From Fodinicola feengrottensis (lineage in GTDB: Bacteria > Actinomycetota > Actinomycetes > Mycobacteriales > HKI-0501): DNA of 40,582 bases. The stretch lies in assembly GCF_010993775.1 (NCBI RefSeq), contig NZ_WOTO01000076.1:1-40582 (forward strand), written 5' to 3'. Both the position numbers and the translations under genes were made by a program. The notes under the pieces were generated by a model that saw nothing but the letters and a program-made list of their open reading frames with translations, had not been told where the DNA came from and ran no database searches. This document shows positions 19,436 to 28,841 of this stretch, piece by piece; positions within the stretch are counted from its first letter, which is position 1; each line of letters begins with the position of its first letter.

Positions 19436-19999
19436 TCAGACCCGGAAGTAAAGGAACGGCTCGAAAGGCAGGTTGCGGACCACCAGGTAGTAGAGGATGC
19501 CCACCACCGCGAAGCCGATCCAGAACCGGTTGCCCGGCCGCCAGGTCGGAATCCGCCAGCCGAACATCCGCTTCGCCGCCCAGGCCACGTACGCGTAAAC
19601 GACGATCGGGATCGACACCAGCGCGAAAAGGTGGAAGCGGGCGGCCTGGACGATCTGGCCGTGCAGCAAATACCACACCATCCGGGTGCCACCGCAGCCT
19701 GGGCAGTCCAGGCCGGTCAGGGACCGGAACAAACACTGCCCGAACGGGTCGGGCTGGGTGTCCGCAGGGTCGTGGGACAGCACCCAACCCACTGACGCGA
19801 GCATGCAGAACAGCACCGCCATCGGGGCCAGCCACGAGTGCCGCACCATCAGCGCCGGCAATCCCCGACGGCCGGTCACCGTGCTGCCGAGCCGCCAGCC
19901 CCACGGCGGGCCGCCGATGCCGTACGACAGCGCCGGCTGGTGCGAATGCCCGTCACCGTCGGTCGCCGACTCCCCCGGCCGTACCAGCACATCCGCCAC
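19436..19999 (-). CDS. DUF2752 membrane protein
   Basis: Intact 187-residue DUF2752 protein. The family signature is GLDCPGCGGTRMVWYLLHG, with two cysteines and the GGTR motif. Three membrane segments are visible: LAPMAVLFCMLASVGWVL, FHLFALVSIPIVVYAYVAW and FWIGFAVVGILYYLVV. About 55 hydrophilic residues precede the first. The function of the family is not established; its cysteine pair sits next to a membrane helix and could bind metal or form a disulfide, which is inference. It converges on the DUF4097 gene and has no evident operon partner. Confidence 0.85.
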   Translation of the reverse strand: MADVLVRPGESATDGDGHSHQPALSYGIGGPPWGWRLGSTVTGRRGLPALMVRHSWLAPMAVLFCMLASVGWVLSHDPADTQPDPFGQCLFRSLTGLDCPGCGGTRMVWYLLHGQIVQAARFHLFALVSIPIVVYAYVAWAAKRMFGWRIPTWRPGNRFWIGFAVVGILYYLVVRNLPFEPFLYFRV

Positions 20000-20091
20000 C
20001 GCGGTGTCTCCTCACTCGGCTGCTGTTCGAACAGCTTTCACGGTACACGCGCGGCGCATCAGCCGAGCCGACGATGGGGCACCTGAACGGC

Positions 20092-20358
20092 CTATCGCCG
20101 CCGCCAACGCGGGGTCCCGGCCGTACGACTGCCGATCAGCGTCCCGAGCTTGAGGTCCTTCACGGCCGCGCTGAACGCGTCGCAGGCGGACGCGCAGCTA
20201 CGGTCCGTCAGGACGGCCAGCGGCAGATCCAGCAGCGGCACACTGTTGTCGGTCCGGTTCGGCACGCAGTGGTCGGCGCTGTAACAGCAGAAACTCCACC
20301 CCTTGCCGTGCGCGAAAGCCCCCAGCAGTCGTCGCCGCCATCGCGAAAAGCGCACCAC
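20092..20358 (-). pseudogene. S41 (tail-specific) protease fragment
   Basis: Minus-strand 88-codon frame containing the S41 core around the catalytic serine: LPLAVLTDRSCASACDAFSA followed by VKDLKLGTLIGSRTAGTP. The flanking LLGAFAHGKGWSF segment fits the same family. The N-terminal domains, PDZ region and the rest of the C-terminus are missing, and I could not find them in any frame between 20,000 and 20,400. I regard it as a decayed remnant rather than a frameshifted full gene. Confidence 0.6.
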
Positions 20359-20401
20359 GCTTCGCTGTCCGTACGACCCATTGCCGATGGTGGGCTTGAA
20401 G

Positions 20402-21611
20402 TTATTTTTGCTTGTTAAGCGCGGCTTTCAGCGGTTTGGCGAGGTCGCCGGCGACCGGTGGCGCGACGCCGGACAGGCCCAGCCAGTCGGCCAGCCGCAG
20501 CAGTTCACCAGCCAGGTCCTCGCAGATCCCGCCAAGGTCGTGACCGATCTCCGAATGCACCGCCGGCACCCGGAGCAGACTGCCCTGCCGATCGGCTTTG
20601 AGGTCGACCCGGGCGACCAGCGACTCACCGCGCAGGAACGGCAGGACGTAGTAGCCGTAGACGCGTTTTGGCGCTGGCACGTAGATTTCCAGCCGATAGC
20701 GGAAGCCGAAGATCCGCTCGGTGCGCTTTCGTTCGAAAACCAGCGAATCAAAAGGTGACAGCAGCGCGGTCGCGTCCACCTTGCGCGGGATTTTCGCCGC
20801 CGGGTCGAGATAGGCCGGCGCCGACCAGCCCTGAACGCTGACCTCGGTGAGCTCGCCGGCCTCGACCAGCTCGGCGACCGCGCGCTTGCTGTCCGCCGGG
20901 CTCTGCCGGAAGTAGTCTCGCAGCTCCGGCTCGGTCGCCACCCCGAGCGCGTGCGCGGCGATCTTGATCAGACCGCGATGTGCCTGCGCCGGCTCCGGCG
21001 TCGGGGTCGCGACGACCTCCGGTGGCAGCGCCCGCTCGGTCAGGTCGTACACGCGCTCGAAGCCGCGTCTGGTCGAGCAGGTGATCTCACCGGTGTAGAA
21101 AAGCCACTCCATCGCGCTTTTGGTGTCGTCCCAGTCCCACCACGGGCCGGCTTTCTGCTGTCGCGGCTCAGCGATGTCGCCGGCCGACACCGGGCCAAGC
21201 TCGGCGACCATCTTCCTGACTTCCTCGATGAAACCGGGCCGCTCCTCCTGCAGCCGCCGGATCATCCCCCACGAGTCGACGGCGGCCCGCTCCATCCGCC
21301 AGCGCAGCAACGGCTGGGTGGTGACCGGGAGCAGCGACGCGACATGGCCCCAATACTCGAAAAGTTCGCGCTGGCGACCGTACGCGGCACGCTCCAACAA
21401 CTCCGGCTTGTACACCCCAAGCCGGCTGAACAGCGGCAAGTAGTGCGATCGTACGAGCACATTCACCGAGTCGATCTGAATCAGCCCGATCCGCCCGCCC
21501 GAACACCCGCCGCAACCCCCGCAGGTCCGCGGCGCCCTTGGGCCGCGGGTCGGTAAACCCCTGCGCCGCCAACGCCACCCGCCGCGCCTGTCCTGCCGAC
21601 ATCTCCGCCAC
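20402..21611 (-). CDS. HTH_42 winged-helix protein, YcaQ/AlkX-type DNA glycosylase-like (frameshifted)
   Basis: About 403 residues. Starts MAEMSAGQARRVALAAQGF, the family N-terminus. After a frame change near 21,500 it continues GLIQIDSVNVLVRSHYLPLF; the Q-I-D triplet matches the QxD catalytic motif described for E. coli YcaQ (AlkX), which unhooks interstrand crosslinks. Further family segments are ELFEYWGHVASLLPV, WWDWDDTKSAMEWLFYTGEI, RRGFERVYDLTERALP and the C-terminal LLSPFDSLVFERKRTERIFGF with IYVPAPKRVYGYYVLPFL. Repair of alkylated or crosslinked DNA is an inference from family. A second HTH_42 gene lies 54 bp upstream on the same strand, so the two probably form an operon. Confidence 0.82.
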
Positions 21612-21665
21612 CCTGGCACCGTACCCGCCGGCTACGACACTCCCCTCCCGCCGGCCAAGGTCGAG

Positions 21666-22782
21666 TCAGCCGCCCACGTACGTGACCCGTACGTCCGGAA
21701 CACCCCGCATCGCGGTGATTCTGCGTGCCTCTTCGGCGATTTCGTCGCGAGCGTCCGGATCGATGACGCCGAACTCGGTGACGGTGAGGTCAGTACGCGA
21801 CTTGCCGCCCTGTTTCGCCCGCCAGGTTCCGACGATCTCGCCGTCCACCAGCACCGCGCCGGGATTGCCGAGAATTCGCCAGATCGCTTTCTGCGCCACC
21901 TTGTCCGGCACCAGCACATCGCGGTCGCGGCTCTGCAGATACGGATCGCCGGCGCCGAGCAGCCGGACCAGCGGCGCTGGTTTTGCCGCCCGTACGACAT
22001 CAACCAGCTGGTCCGGCAGCCAAGCCGATCGCCCAGACACGTCCAGCTGCACCAGATCGGTCGGCCAGGCCGGCAGGATCGCGGTCCGCGTAGTGCCGAG
22101 ATAGCCGGCGACATCGGCGGGTGCGGCTGGCCCGTACAAGCGGAGATAGGCGTCGATGATCCGCTGCACGCCGAGCGGCTTGGCCGGCACGCCTGGCCAA
22201 CGAGGCAGGGCGCTGATGTTCAGCGGACTGGACTCCGGCTCCAGCCGGAGCCCGGCCGGCAGCCCACCGAGCCGCATCAACTGCTCGGACACGTGAGTGG
22301 ACTTGCACCCGGCGCACCACCAGGACAGCTCCGGCCGGATCCGGGCCGTCACCGCGGTGCTCAGCATGCCCTTGGTCAGCGCCCGCTTCGCCCCGGAGAC
22401 CTCGACGAACATCGCCTCGGCGACCTCGGTCAGCGCGTCCAGCGCGCTCGTCCCGGTGGACGTCACCTGCTTGCGCTGCCAGCCCAGCCTCGGCTGGGGC
22501 GTCGCTCTCGCTCAGCGGCCACAGCTCTCCGGCGAGTTCTCGCAGGTCAGCTGGCCGGTGATAGTACGGGGAACCGCGAAACGACCACACCCGTTCGAGG
22601 GTGGAAAAGTCAGCCTCGCCGCGCAGTCGTACGGACGCGGCCAGCTGAGCCGCCGTGCCGTTGATGTCCGGCAGCCCCAGGTCGAGCACCGCGAGCTGGG
22701 CCAGGTCGGTTCCACTGCCGTCCAGCTGCTGGACCGCGATCCGGTACGCGAGCACCTGCCGCCGGTCGATCTGTTGCGCCAT
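21666..22782 (-). CDS. Second HTH_42 winged-helix DNA-binding protein (frameshifted)
   Basis: About 372 residues of the HTH_42 (PF06224-type) superfamily that includes AlkZ. The N-terminus MAQQIDRRQVLAYRIAVQQL is followed by LAVLDLGLPDINGTAAQLAA, the position where glycosylase relatives carry catalytic glutamines; here I see L-P-D rather than a Q-x-Q or Q-x-D motif. SFRGSPYYHRPADLRELAGE, WWCAGCKSTHVSEQLMRLGG, LRLYGPAAPADVAGYLGTTR and VLVDGEIVGTWRAKQGGK complete the family pattern. One frame change lies near 22,470. ATG 22791 is an alternative start. It diverges from a WYL regulator with a 63-bp gap and runs into the YcaQ-type gene. Repair function is possible but catalytic competence is doubtful. 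Confidence 0.78.
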
Positions 22783-22845
22783 GGCGGCCATCCTGCCAGC
22801 CGTACCTGCCATCCCGTGACAGGAATGCGCGGCAGAATACGGTCC

Positions 22846-23813
22846 ATGCGCGCGAGCCGACTCCTGCACCTGCTGCTGCTCCTGCAGAACCGCGGCCGGA
22901 TGACTGCGCCAGAGCTGGCCACCGAACTGGAAGTGTCCGTACGAACGATCTACCGAGACGTCGAGTCCCTGTCAGCGGCCGGTGTGCCGGTCCTACGCCG
23001 ACCGCGGGCCGGCCGGCGGCTACCAGCTGGTCGACGGCTATCACACCCGGCTGACCGGCATGACGCCCGACGAGGCCGACTCGCTGTTCCTGGCCGGCAT
23101 TCCGGGGCCGGCCGCCGAACTTGGCCTCGGCACGGTTTTCGCGGCCGCGCAACTGAAAGTGCTGGCCGCGCTGCCGCCGGAACTACGGTCGCGGGCGAAC
23201 CGGGTGACCGAGCGCTTCTACCTGGACGCGCCCGGCTGGTTCACCGAAGCCGAAAGCGTGCCGCAGCTGGCACTGGTCGCGGACGCGGTGTGGAACTCGT
23301 TTCGCATCCGGGTGAGGTACGAGCGGTGGAACCGTACCGACGTCGAGCGCGTCCTGGAACCACTCGGCATTGTCCTGAAGGCCGGCACCTGGTACCTGAT
23401 CGCGCAGGTGGATGGCGAGCCGCGGATGTACCGGGCGTCCCGGATCCTGGAAGCAGCGCTGCTGGACGAGAGCTTCGAGCGGCCGGCCGGCTTCGACCTC
23501 GCGGCGTACTGGTCGACCCGGAACGCCGAGCTGACCGCCTTGCTCTACAAGGAAACCGTGACCGTACGGCTGTCACCGCACGGCCAGCGGATGCTTTTCC
23601 TGCTGGGACAGGTCATCAGCCGGGCCGGCCGGGCGAAGATGTCCGAGCCGGACGCGGACGGCTGGGTGCGTACGGAGCTGCCCACCGAGTCGATCACGCA
23701 CGCTGTCCACCAGCTGCTGCAACTTGGCCCGGACGTGCAGGTGCTCGACCCACCGGAGCTGCGGGATCGGCTGAAAGCGGCGGCGGCGGAGCTGGTAGAG
23801 CTATACGGGGTGA
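22846..23813 (+). CDS. WYL-domain transcriptional regulator (frameshifted)
   Basis: Deo-type HTH at the N-terminus (RMTAPELATELEVSVRTIYR DVESL), then YADRGPAGGYQLVDGY and a WYL domain: IRVRYERWNRTDVERVLEPL, GIVLKAGTWYLIAQVDGEPR, MYRASRILEAALLDESF; a C-terminal WCX-type region follows (VTVRLSPHGQRMLF ... LQLGPDVQVLDPPELRDRL). The frame changes near 22,995. In the raw sequence the frame continues straight into a GNAT domain; if the G4 run at 23807-23810 were G3, the protein would end AAELVELYG with TGA at 23811-23813. WYL proteins often sense nucleic acid or DNA-damage signals. The gene diverges from the HTH_42 pair and probably controls it, itself, or both. Confidence 0.83.
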
Positions 23814-24388
23814 GCGACTTCATCATCAGGCCAGCGGTCCGCCGGGACGCCGCCGCGGTCGCCGAGATTCGGGTCACGACCTGGCGGCAGGCGTACGCCG
23901 GGATCATGCCGGAGCAGGCGCTGGCCGCGCTCGACCCGATCGCGGACGCGAAGATGTACAGGGCTCGCTGGCCACGCAAGCCCGAAGCGCTGGCGAAGGT
24001 CGTCCAGGTCGCTGAGCGCGCCGGGCGGGTGGTCGGGTTCGTACGATCCGGCCCTTACCTGGCATCGCTCGCCGGAGTCGAGCCGGAGCCGTCCAAGGAC
24101 GCGGTGGCCATTGGCCTGATCAACGCCCTCTATGTGCTGCCCAAACACCAAGGCGGCGGCATGGGAGCGGCGCTGCTGAAGACCGCGACCGAGGTGCTGG
24201 CGAGCCGCCGGATGGATCCGGTGGTGCTGTGGGTGCTCACCGAGAATGCGGCCGCTCGCCGGTTCTACGAGCGGATGGGCTTCGCCCCGGACGGCGGCAG
24301 CCAGCTGTTCCCGATCGCCGACCTGGTCGCCGGAGCCGCAGGCACCGAGATCGAAGAGGTCCGCTACGCCCGACCGGCGGCGCTTTAA
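23810..24388 (+). CDS. GNAT acetyltransferase (fused in raw frame to the WYL regulator)
   Basis: About 192 residues. GTG 23810 begins SDFIIRPAVRRDAAAVAEIR, the classic GNAT N-terminus, then TTWRQAYAGIMPEQALAAL, INALYVLPKHQGGGMGAALL (acetyl-CoA loop Q/R-x-x-G-x-G/A) and VVLWVLTENAAARRFYERMG. The target substrate cannot be read. In the sequence as given it lies in the same frame as the WYL protein, giving one fused protein, but the GTGA overlap expected after a one-base correction is a common actinobacterial operon junction, so I annotate two genes. It is followed 142 bp later by another GNAT of similar design. Confidence 0.8.
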   Translation: MSDFIIRPAVRRDAAAVAEIRVTTWRQAYAGIMPEQALAALDPIADAKMYRARWPRKPEALAKVVQVAERAGRVVGFVRSGPYLASLAGVEPEPSKDAVAIGLINALYVLPKHQGGGMGAALLKTATEVLASRRMDPVVLWVLTENAAARRFYERMGFAPDGGSQLFPIADLVAGAAGTEIEEVRYARPAAL

Positions 24389-24530
24389 GACTCGTGCAGG
24401 AAAATGCGCACGGATTTCAGTGCGTACGAAAGGCTTTTCATCAAGGTCGCCGGCGTCGGACAGTTTCTCCGGCTTCGGCAAGTGGAGCCGCTTCGGTAGG
24501 TCTTCCGGCGGCTGAGCTAGCCTCGGGCCC

Positions 24531-25100
24531 ATGGCCGAGGTTGCGGTGCGTACCGCCGTGGAACAGGACGCTGCCGAGATCGCCCGGATCCAGCTGGAGA
24601 CCTGGCGCATCGCGTACGCCGAGCAGCTGCCCGACGGCGCCCTCGACGGGGTCGAAGCAGAAGCGGCGACGGCTCGCTGGAGCGAGGCGGTCGGGCAGCC
24701 ACCGACCGCCGCGCACCGGGTCCTGGTCGCGTACGAACGGGTCGGCGACGGCGACCCGACCACCGTCGGTTTCGCCGCCGCCGCACCGGCCGACCCGGCC
24801 GATGTCGAGGTTCCGCACGGCTCGGCGTTGCATGACCCGGCCACCACGGTCGCCATTCCGGCGCTGGTGGTGGAGCCACGGTGGGGCCGCCGCGGGCATG
24901 GCAGCCGGCTGCTCGCCGCGGTGGTCGATCTGGCCCGCGCCGACGGCGCCGAGCACGCCGTCACCTGGGTCCTGTCCGGCGACACCGCGTCACAGTCCTT
25001 CTACGCCTCCGCTGGCTGGCAACCCGACGGCACCGTCCGCGAGCTCTCCGCCAACGGCGACCTCATCCGCGAGGTCAGGTTGCACGCGGATTTAGGGTAG
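24531..25100 (+). CDS. GNAT family acetyltransferase
   Basis: Intact 189-residue GNAT. AEVAVRTAVEQDAAEIARIQ, then LETWRIAYAEQLPDGALDGV, ALVVEPRWGRRGHGSRLLAA with the R-x-x-G-x-G CoA loop, and HAVTWVLSGDTASQSFYASA with the family's terminal tyrosine. It resembles the preceding GNAT in architecture (both begin with a W-R-x-A-Y segment), which suggests an old duplication, though sequence similarity outside motifs looks low. The stop lies 9 nt inside the convergent MmpS-like gene. The 142 bp upstream contain no gene. Substrate unknown. Confidence 0.87.
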   Translation: MAEVAVRTAVEQDAAEIARIQLETWRIAYAEQLPDGALDGVEAEAATARWSEAVGQPPTAAHRVLVAYERVGDGDPTTVGFAAAAPADPADVEVPHGSALHDPATTVAIPALVVEPRWGRRGHGSRLLAAVVDLARADGAEHAVTWVLSGDTASQSFYASAGWQPDGTVRELSANGDLIREVRLHADLG

Positions 25101-25607
25101 AACGGCGTCGCAGGTGACCGCTGTTTTAGCGCTCTTGGTGACAACTTTGCGTCCGTCGACGGAAATTGTGCAGGTGGTGAGGAGATCTTTGCCGCTGGCT
25201 GGGTCACTGTGCGCGTACAGGCTGACGTGTCGAGTGACGCTGACGCTGATGTCCTCGGTGATCGCCCACGGCGAGGTGTAGACCTGCGCGATAGCGCGCG
25301 CCTGGCCGTTCCCGTCCGTGTACGTGACCTTGTTCAGCAGTCCGGCGCCGGCTTTTCCGGTCGTCACCTGATAGGTCACTTCGTGTGACGGACCGCTGGG
25401 GGGGACATTCACCGATGTCGGATTCGCGATTCCGGTGGACTTATTCGGGCGATTGGTCACCGGCCCATTACTCTTTCGTTGCGCAATCCATTGCGTCATC
25501 ACAAAACCACCGCCACAAAGCAGCAGCGAAATAGTGATCAATCCGGCCACAATGCCGACTAACAGGCCGCGCCGCCGACGCTGCGCATGCCCCGCCGAAT
25601 GCGACAT
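25092..25607 (-). CDS. MmpS-like single-pass membrane protein
   Basis: Intact protein of 171 residues. A basic N-terminus (AQRRRR) precedes one membrane helix, GLLVGIVAGLITISLLLCGG, with a Cys near its outer end. The exported domain has VTYQVTTGKAGAGLLNKVTY followed by DGNGQARAIAQV and VYTSPWAITEDISVSVTRHV, the beta pattern of mycobacterial MmpS/transport-accessory proteins. It ends with a Cys pair (LLTTCTISVDGRKV ... AVTCDAVLP), probably a disulfide. No MmpL partner is in the window, so its role is open. Start ATG 25607 has GGGGGTGG just upstream; the longer in-frame start at 25634 is less likely. Confidence 0.68.
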   Translation of the reverse strand: MSHSAGHAQRRRRGLLVGIVAGLITISLLLCGGGFVMTQWIAQRKSNGPVTNRPNKSTGIANPTSVNVPPSGPSHEVTYQVTTGKAGAGLLNKVTYTDGNGQARAIAQVYTSPWAITEDISVSVTRHVSLYAHSDPASGKDLLTTCTISVDGRKVVTKSAKTAVTCDAVLP

Positions 25608-25777
25608 TTCCACCCCCGTGCAGATTTCCATCACCGTCGGAAGAGCAACGGCAAACGATCAAACGTCGGGGACTCCGAAAACGTGCCCAACATTCAATTG
25701 CGACGCTACTCACTCCTAGAAGACGCAGACAACGGACAACCGGTTGCACGATACGGCCCATTGCTTCCCTTAAGGAC

Positions 25778-25801
25778 TAGACATAGGATGTCCCATGTCT
25801 A
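25778..25801. promoter_or_regulatory. GntR-type operator palindrome before the DapA-family gene
   Basis: TAGACATAGGATGTCCCATG then TCTA is a 24-bp dyad with 20 of 24 positions symmetric. It contains ATAGGATGTCCCAT, close to the palindromes bound by FadR-type GntR regulators in actinomycetes. It lies 22 bp before the GTG start at 25824. A FadR-type GntR gene is present at 31.2-31.9 kb. Confidence 0.6.
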
Positions 25802-25823
25802 ATCCTCAGGAAGGGAACGCCGG

Positions 25824-26760
25824 GTGCCCGCCAACCTCACCGGGGTCGTACCCCCGCTCTGTACGCCACTGACCGCCGATCAGGAGGTGGACGTACGCTC
25901 GCTGGAGCGGCTCACCAGCAGCCTCCTTGCGGCCGGGTGCACGGCCGTCCTCGCGCTCGGGTCGACCGGCGAGGTGGCTTTTCTGCCGGACGCGATTGCG
26001 CCGACGGGTGCTCGAAGTGGTGACCGGATGCGTGGCTGGTGCGGTGCCGGTGCTGGCCGGTGTCATCGACATGACGACCATGCGGGTCGTCGATCACGTA
26101 CGGGACGCGGAAAAATACGGCTGCGCCGCGGTGGTGACGACCGCGCCGTTCTACGCCCGGATCAACGCCGCCGAGATCGAGCGACACTTCCGGACTATCG
26201 CCGGCAGCAGCGATCTGCGGGTCTACGCGTACGACCTGCCCGTCGCCGTCGGCCGCAAGCTGCCCGCCGACCTGGTGCTGCGACTGCTCGCGGACGAGAC
26301 GGTGGCCGGCGTGAAAGACTCCAGCGGCGACGACGGCTCACTGCGAACACTGATCGCGATGGCCGCCGACGCCGGTTTGGAAAACGCCTCGATCATGACC
26401 GGCTCCGAGCTGACCGTGGACAACGCCCTGCGGATGGGCGCGTCTGGAGTCGTACCGGGCCTGGGCAACGTCGACCCAGCCGGCTATGTCGCTCTCTACG
26501 ACGCGGCCACCGATGACAACTGGGAAATCGCCCTCGCCGAACAGGAACGACTGCTGCGGCTCTTCCGAATCATCACCGTCGCCGACCCCGCCCGGATCGG
26601 ACGGTCCGCTGGCGCGCTCGGAGCTTTCAAAGCGGCGCTCTATCTTCTCGGCATCATCGACTGCCCTCAGACGATGACGCCTCAACTTCCATTGCTCGCG
26701 GAGGAAATTTCGGTGATACGAGAGCTTCTGTTGGACGCTGAGCTGACTCCGGTGCGTTAG
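25824..26760 (+). CDS. DapA/NanA-superfamily aldolase (frameshifted)
   Basis: Class I aldolase of the dihydrodipicolinate synthase/N-acetylneuraminate lyase superfamily, about 312 residues. VVPPLCTPLTADQEVDVRSL, GSTGEVAFL (the GTTGE loop), VVTTAPFYARINAAEIERHF, YAYDLPVAVG with the catalytic Tyr and ETVAGVKDSSGDDGSLR with the Schiff-base Lys. IMTGSELTVDNALRMGASGV closes the barrel. It is clearly distinct from the housekeeping dapA in this window. The frame changes near 25,998. GTG 25824 follows AGGAAGGG at about 9 nt. The GntR-like operator just upstream suggests a catabolic, inducible role, e.g. in sugar-acid or keto-acid cleavage; the substrate is not readable. An IS630 remnant begins right after its stop. 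Confidence 0.83.
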
Positions 26761-26769
26761 GTCGATTTT

Positions 26770-27090
26770 CCCGCTCCAACGTGGCGACCAGAACTTCCTC
26801 CACCTTGTCCAGCAAAATCGACGGCGGCCGACCCGGGCGCCGCTCATCGGCCACCCCATCCAACCGATACTCCACAAACCGCGACCGCCACTTACCCACA
26901 GTCGGCTGCGACCCACCAATCTCCGCCGCTACCTGCGTATTTGACCGACCTTCCGCACACGCCAAAACAATCCGACACCGCAAACGCCAACGCCTGCCCC
27001 CGACTTCGCTCGCCGCGACAACCGAACAAGCTCCAACCGCTCAGCCTCAGTCAGCACCAACTCAGCCTTCAGACGCCCCACTCTCGCCCT
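26770..27090 (-). pseudogene. IS630-family transposase remnant (N-terminal HTH part only)
   Basis: On the minus strand, from about 27,085: RLKAELVLTEAERLELVRLS, then after frame breaks CRIVLACAEGRSNTQVAAEI, GGSQPTVGKWRSRFVEYRLD and VADERRPGRPPSILLDKVEE VLVATLE. This is the paired-type HTH half of an IS630 transposase. The DDE catalytic half is absent because the sequence ends at the aldolase gene. At the other end, 27114-27136 (reads CGAATTTCAGGCGCAGGACA then ACA) resembles the right terminal repeat of the small element at 4.5 kb. Clearly non-functional. Confidence 0.72.
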
Positions 27091-27136
27091 AACACGAATT
27101 CTGCACTTTCTAAACGAATTTCAGGCGCAGGACAAC

Positions 27137-27584
27137 AGCGAGGCTTCGCCTCTGACAGCCGAGGTGGCGGGGCTTAGTTCGGCGGCAGCAGCTCTACTTG
27201 ATCTTGAGCCGGCTCGCGGGGGGACTTGCGGTCATGATCGACAGACCGCCCCCACCCGCCGCGCCGAAGTCCGATTGCCTAGACGACCGGGCGTGCCATC
27301 CAAAAATGGCTGGTCAGGACCATCTGCCGGTAATATGGGACGGGCAAAAAAGAGACGTTACTCCGGCTCAAAACTCAAGACAAACGTCAGAGTTTTGGAC
27401 ACCAAGGAGCGCTAGTAGCGTGTCGCTTCTACGCTACTGAGCCTTTACTTCGGAGCCCCAACGTTCTCGCTCGCAAGACTTGAACGCGCGCGCTCTATGT
27501 TTCGTTGGGATTATTGTGAAAGTATCCATTTCCTGATCACCCGTACACGACCAAACTGTCGGTGCCGGCGGTAGAATTAATGTC
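27137..27584. other. Intergenic stretch without a recognised gene
   Basis: About 450 bp between the IS630 remnant and the HNH gene. Two short hairpins are visible: AAAACTC/GAGTTTT (27370-27376 with 27390-27396) and AGTAGCGT/ACGCTACT around 27413-27440. GC is lower than in the core genes. Short open frames (e.g. 27164-27415) show no recognisable domain. It looks like eroded mobile DNA. Confidence 0.4.
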
Positions 27585-28830
27585 ATGGCCGCCGGCGACG
27601 AAGTCACCTCTCCAGAGCTCTGGAGGTGTGACCCGGACGAGCTCGGTGAGCTGCTGCAGGAGAAAAAAAAAAGCGGTCCGGCTGCTGCAGGTCGAGGTGC
27701 TGGACATTGTCGCGGCGATCCACCGGGGAAACGTCGGCAAGACGCTCGGGCACCGCAACACCCTGGGCATGCTGCAAGACCTCCTTCGACTGTCCCCCAC
27801 AGAGGCATCCCGACGCTACAAGCGGGCCCTGAACCTGTGCCCCAGCCAAGCCCTGACCGGGGAAACACTCGCACCCACACTCAGCATCGCCAGTGAGGCG
27901 ATGCGCCGCGGGGAGCTCGCGGACTCCCAAATCGACACCATTGTTGGGGTCGTGACCAGGCTCCCGGCCAGGGTGACCATCCGGGATCGTGAGGAAGGCT
28001 GAAGCGTCCCTGGTGGAGCACGCGAAACGGTACACCGCACCAGGCCTAGCCAAAGTAGGGCGACGCATCCATGACCACCTGGACCCCGACGGACCCGCGC
28101 CCTCCGAACACGAAAACGAGAAACCACGCCGCGAACTATCCCTGCACACCGGGACAGACGGACGACTGAACTTCAGTGGCTCCTTCGACGGTGAGACCGG
28201 GACCCTGTTCAGTGAGATCCTCAGCCCGCTGGCCAAACCCCGCCCCGCTGAGAACGGCACCCCTGATCAGCGGTCAGTGTCCGAGCGCAACGGGGACGCG
28301 CTCGCGGAAGCGTTGGATCTCATCGCGGACTCCGCGAAACTCCCCACCCAAGGCGCCGAACGGCCGCATCTCACCATCACCATCAACTGGGACACGCTCC
28401 GAGACCGCGCTCGGAGTCGCCTACCCACACAGCGGCGCACCCATCTCCCCAGAAGGTGTCCGCCGGCTGGCGTGTGACGCGGACATCATCCCGATGGTGG
28501 CTGGGCAGCGACAGCGTGCCGCTGGATGTCGGACGCAACGAACGACTCATCACACCAGCCCTACGCAAAGCCTTGATAGCGCGAGATAAAGGCTGCGCCC
28601 GATGCGGTCGACCACCCCGCTGGACGAGGGGGCACCACGTGCAGCACTGGGCTGATGGTGGGCATACTTGCCTTGAAAATTGCGTGCTCCTGTGCGACCG
28701 GTGCCATCGTTTAGTGCACCACGGCGGCTGGGACGTACGCATCGTCAACGGAATTGTTGAATTCCTACCGCCCGCGTACGTTGACCGCGAACGAAGACCC
28801 ATCCGCGGGATTAACCAGCTCGCCGCATAG
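27585..28830 (+). CDS. DUF222/HNH endonuclease-like protein (several frameshifts)
   Basis: About 415 residues of the DUF222-HNH (13E12-type) family. The N-terminus MAAGDEVTSPELWRCDPDEL leads to a helical DUF222 region: VLDIVAAIHRGNVGKTLGHR, SRRYKRALNLCPSQALTGET, then HAKRYTAPGLAKVGRRIHDH and GTLFSEILSPLAKPRPAENG. The HNH domain is complete: KGCARCGRPPRWTRGHHVQH, WADGGHTCLENCVLLCDRCH and RLVHHGGWDV, with two CxxC pairs and the HH motif. Frame changes occur at an A10 run (27663-27672), near 27,985, near 28,410 and near 28,500. Family members are common and multicopy in actinobacterial genomes and may be selfish or defence-related; activity is unproven. A hairpin terminator follows. Confidence 0.82.
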
Positions 28831-28841
28831 AAAACCCACCC

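Noticed and set aside
26654..26760. Extension of the IS630 transposase frame into the aldolase 3' end
   Set aside because: After ATLE the reading loses similarity to IS630 and is antisense to the conserved C-terminus of the aldolase.
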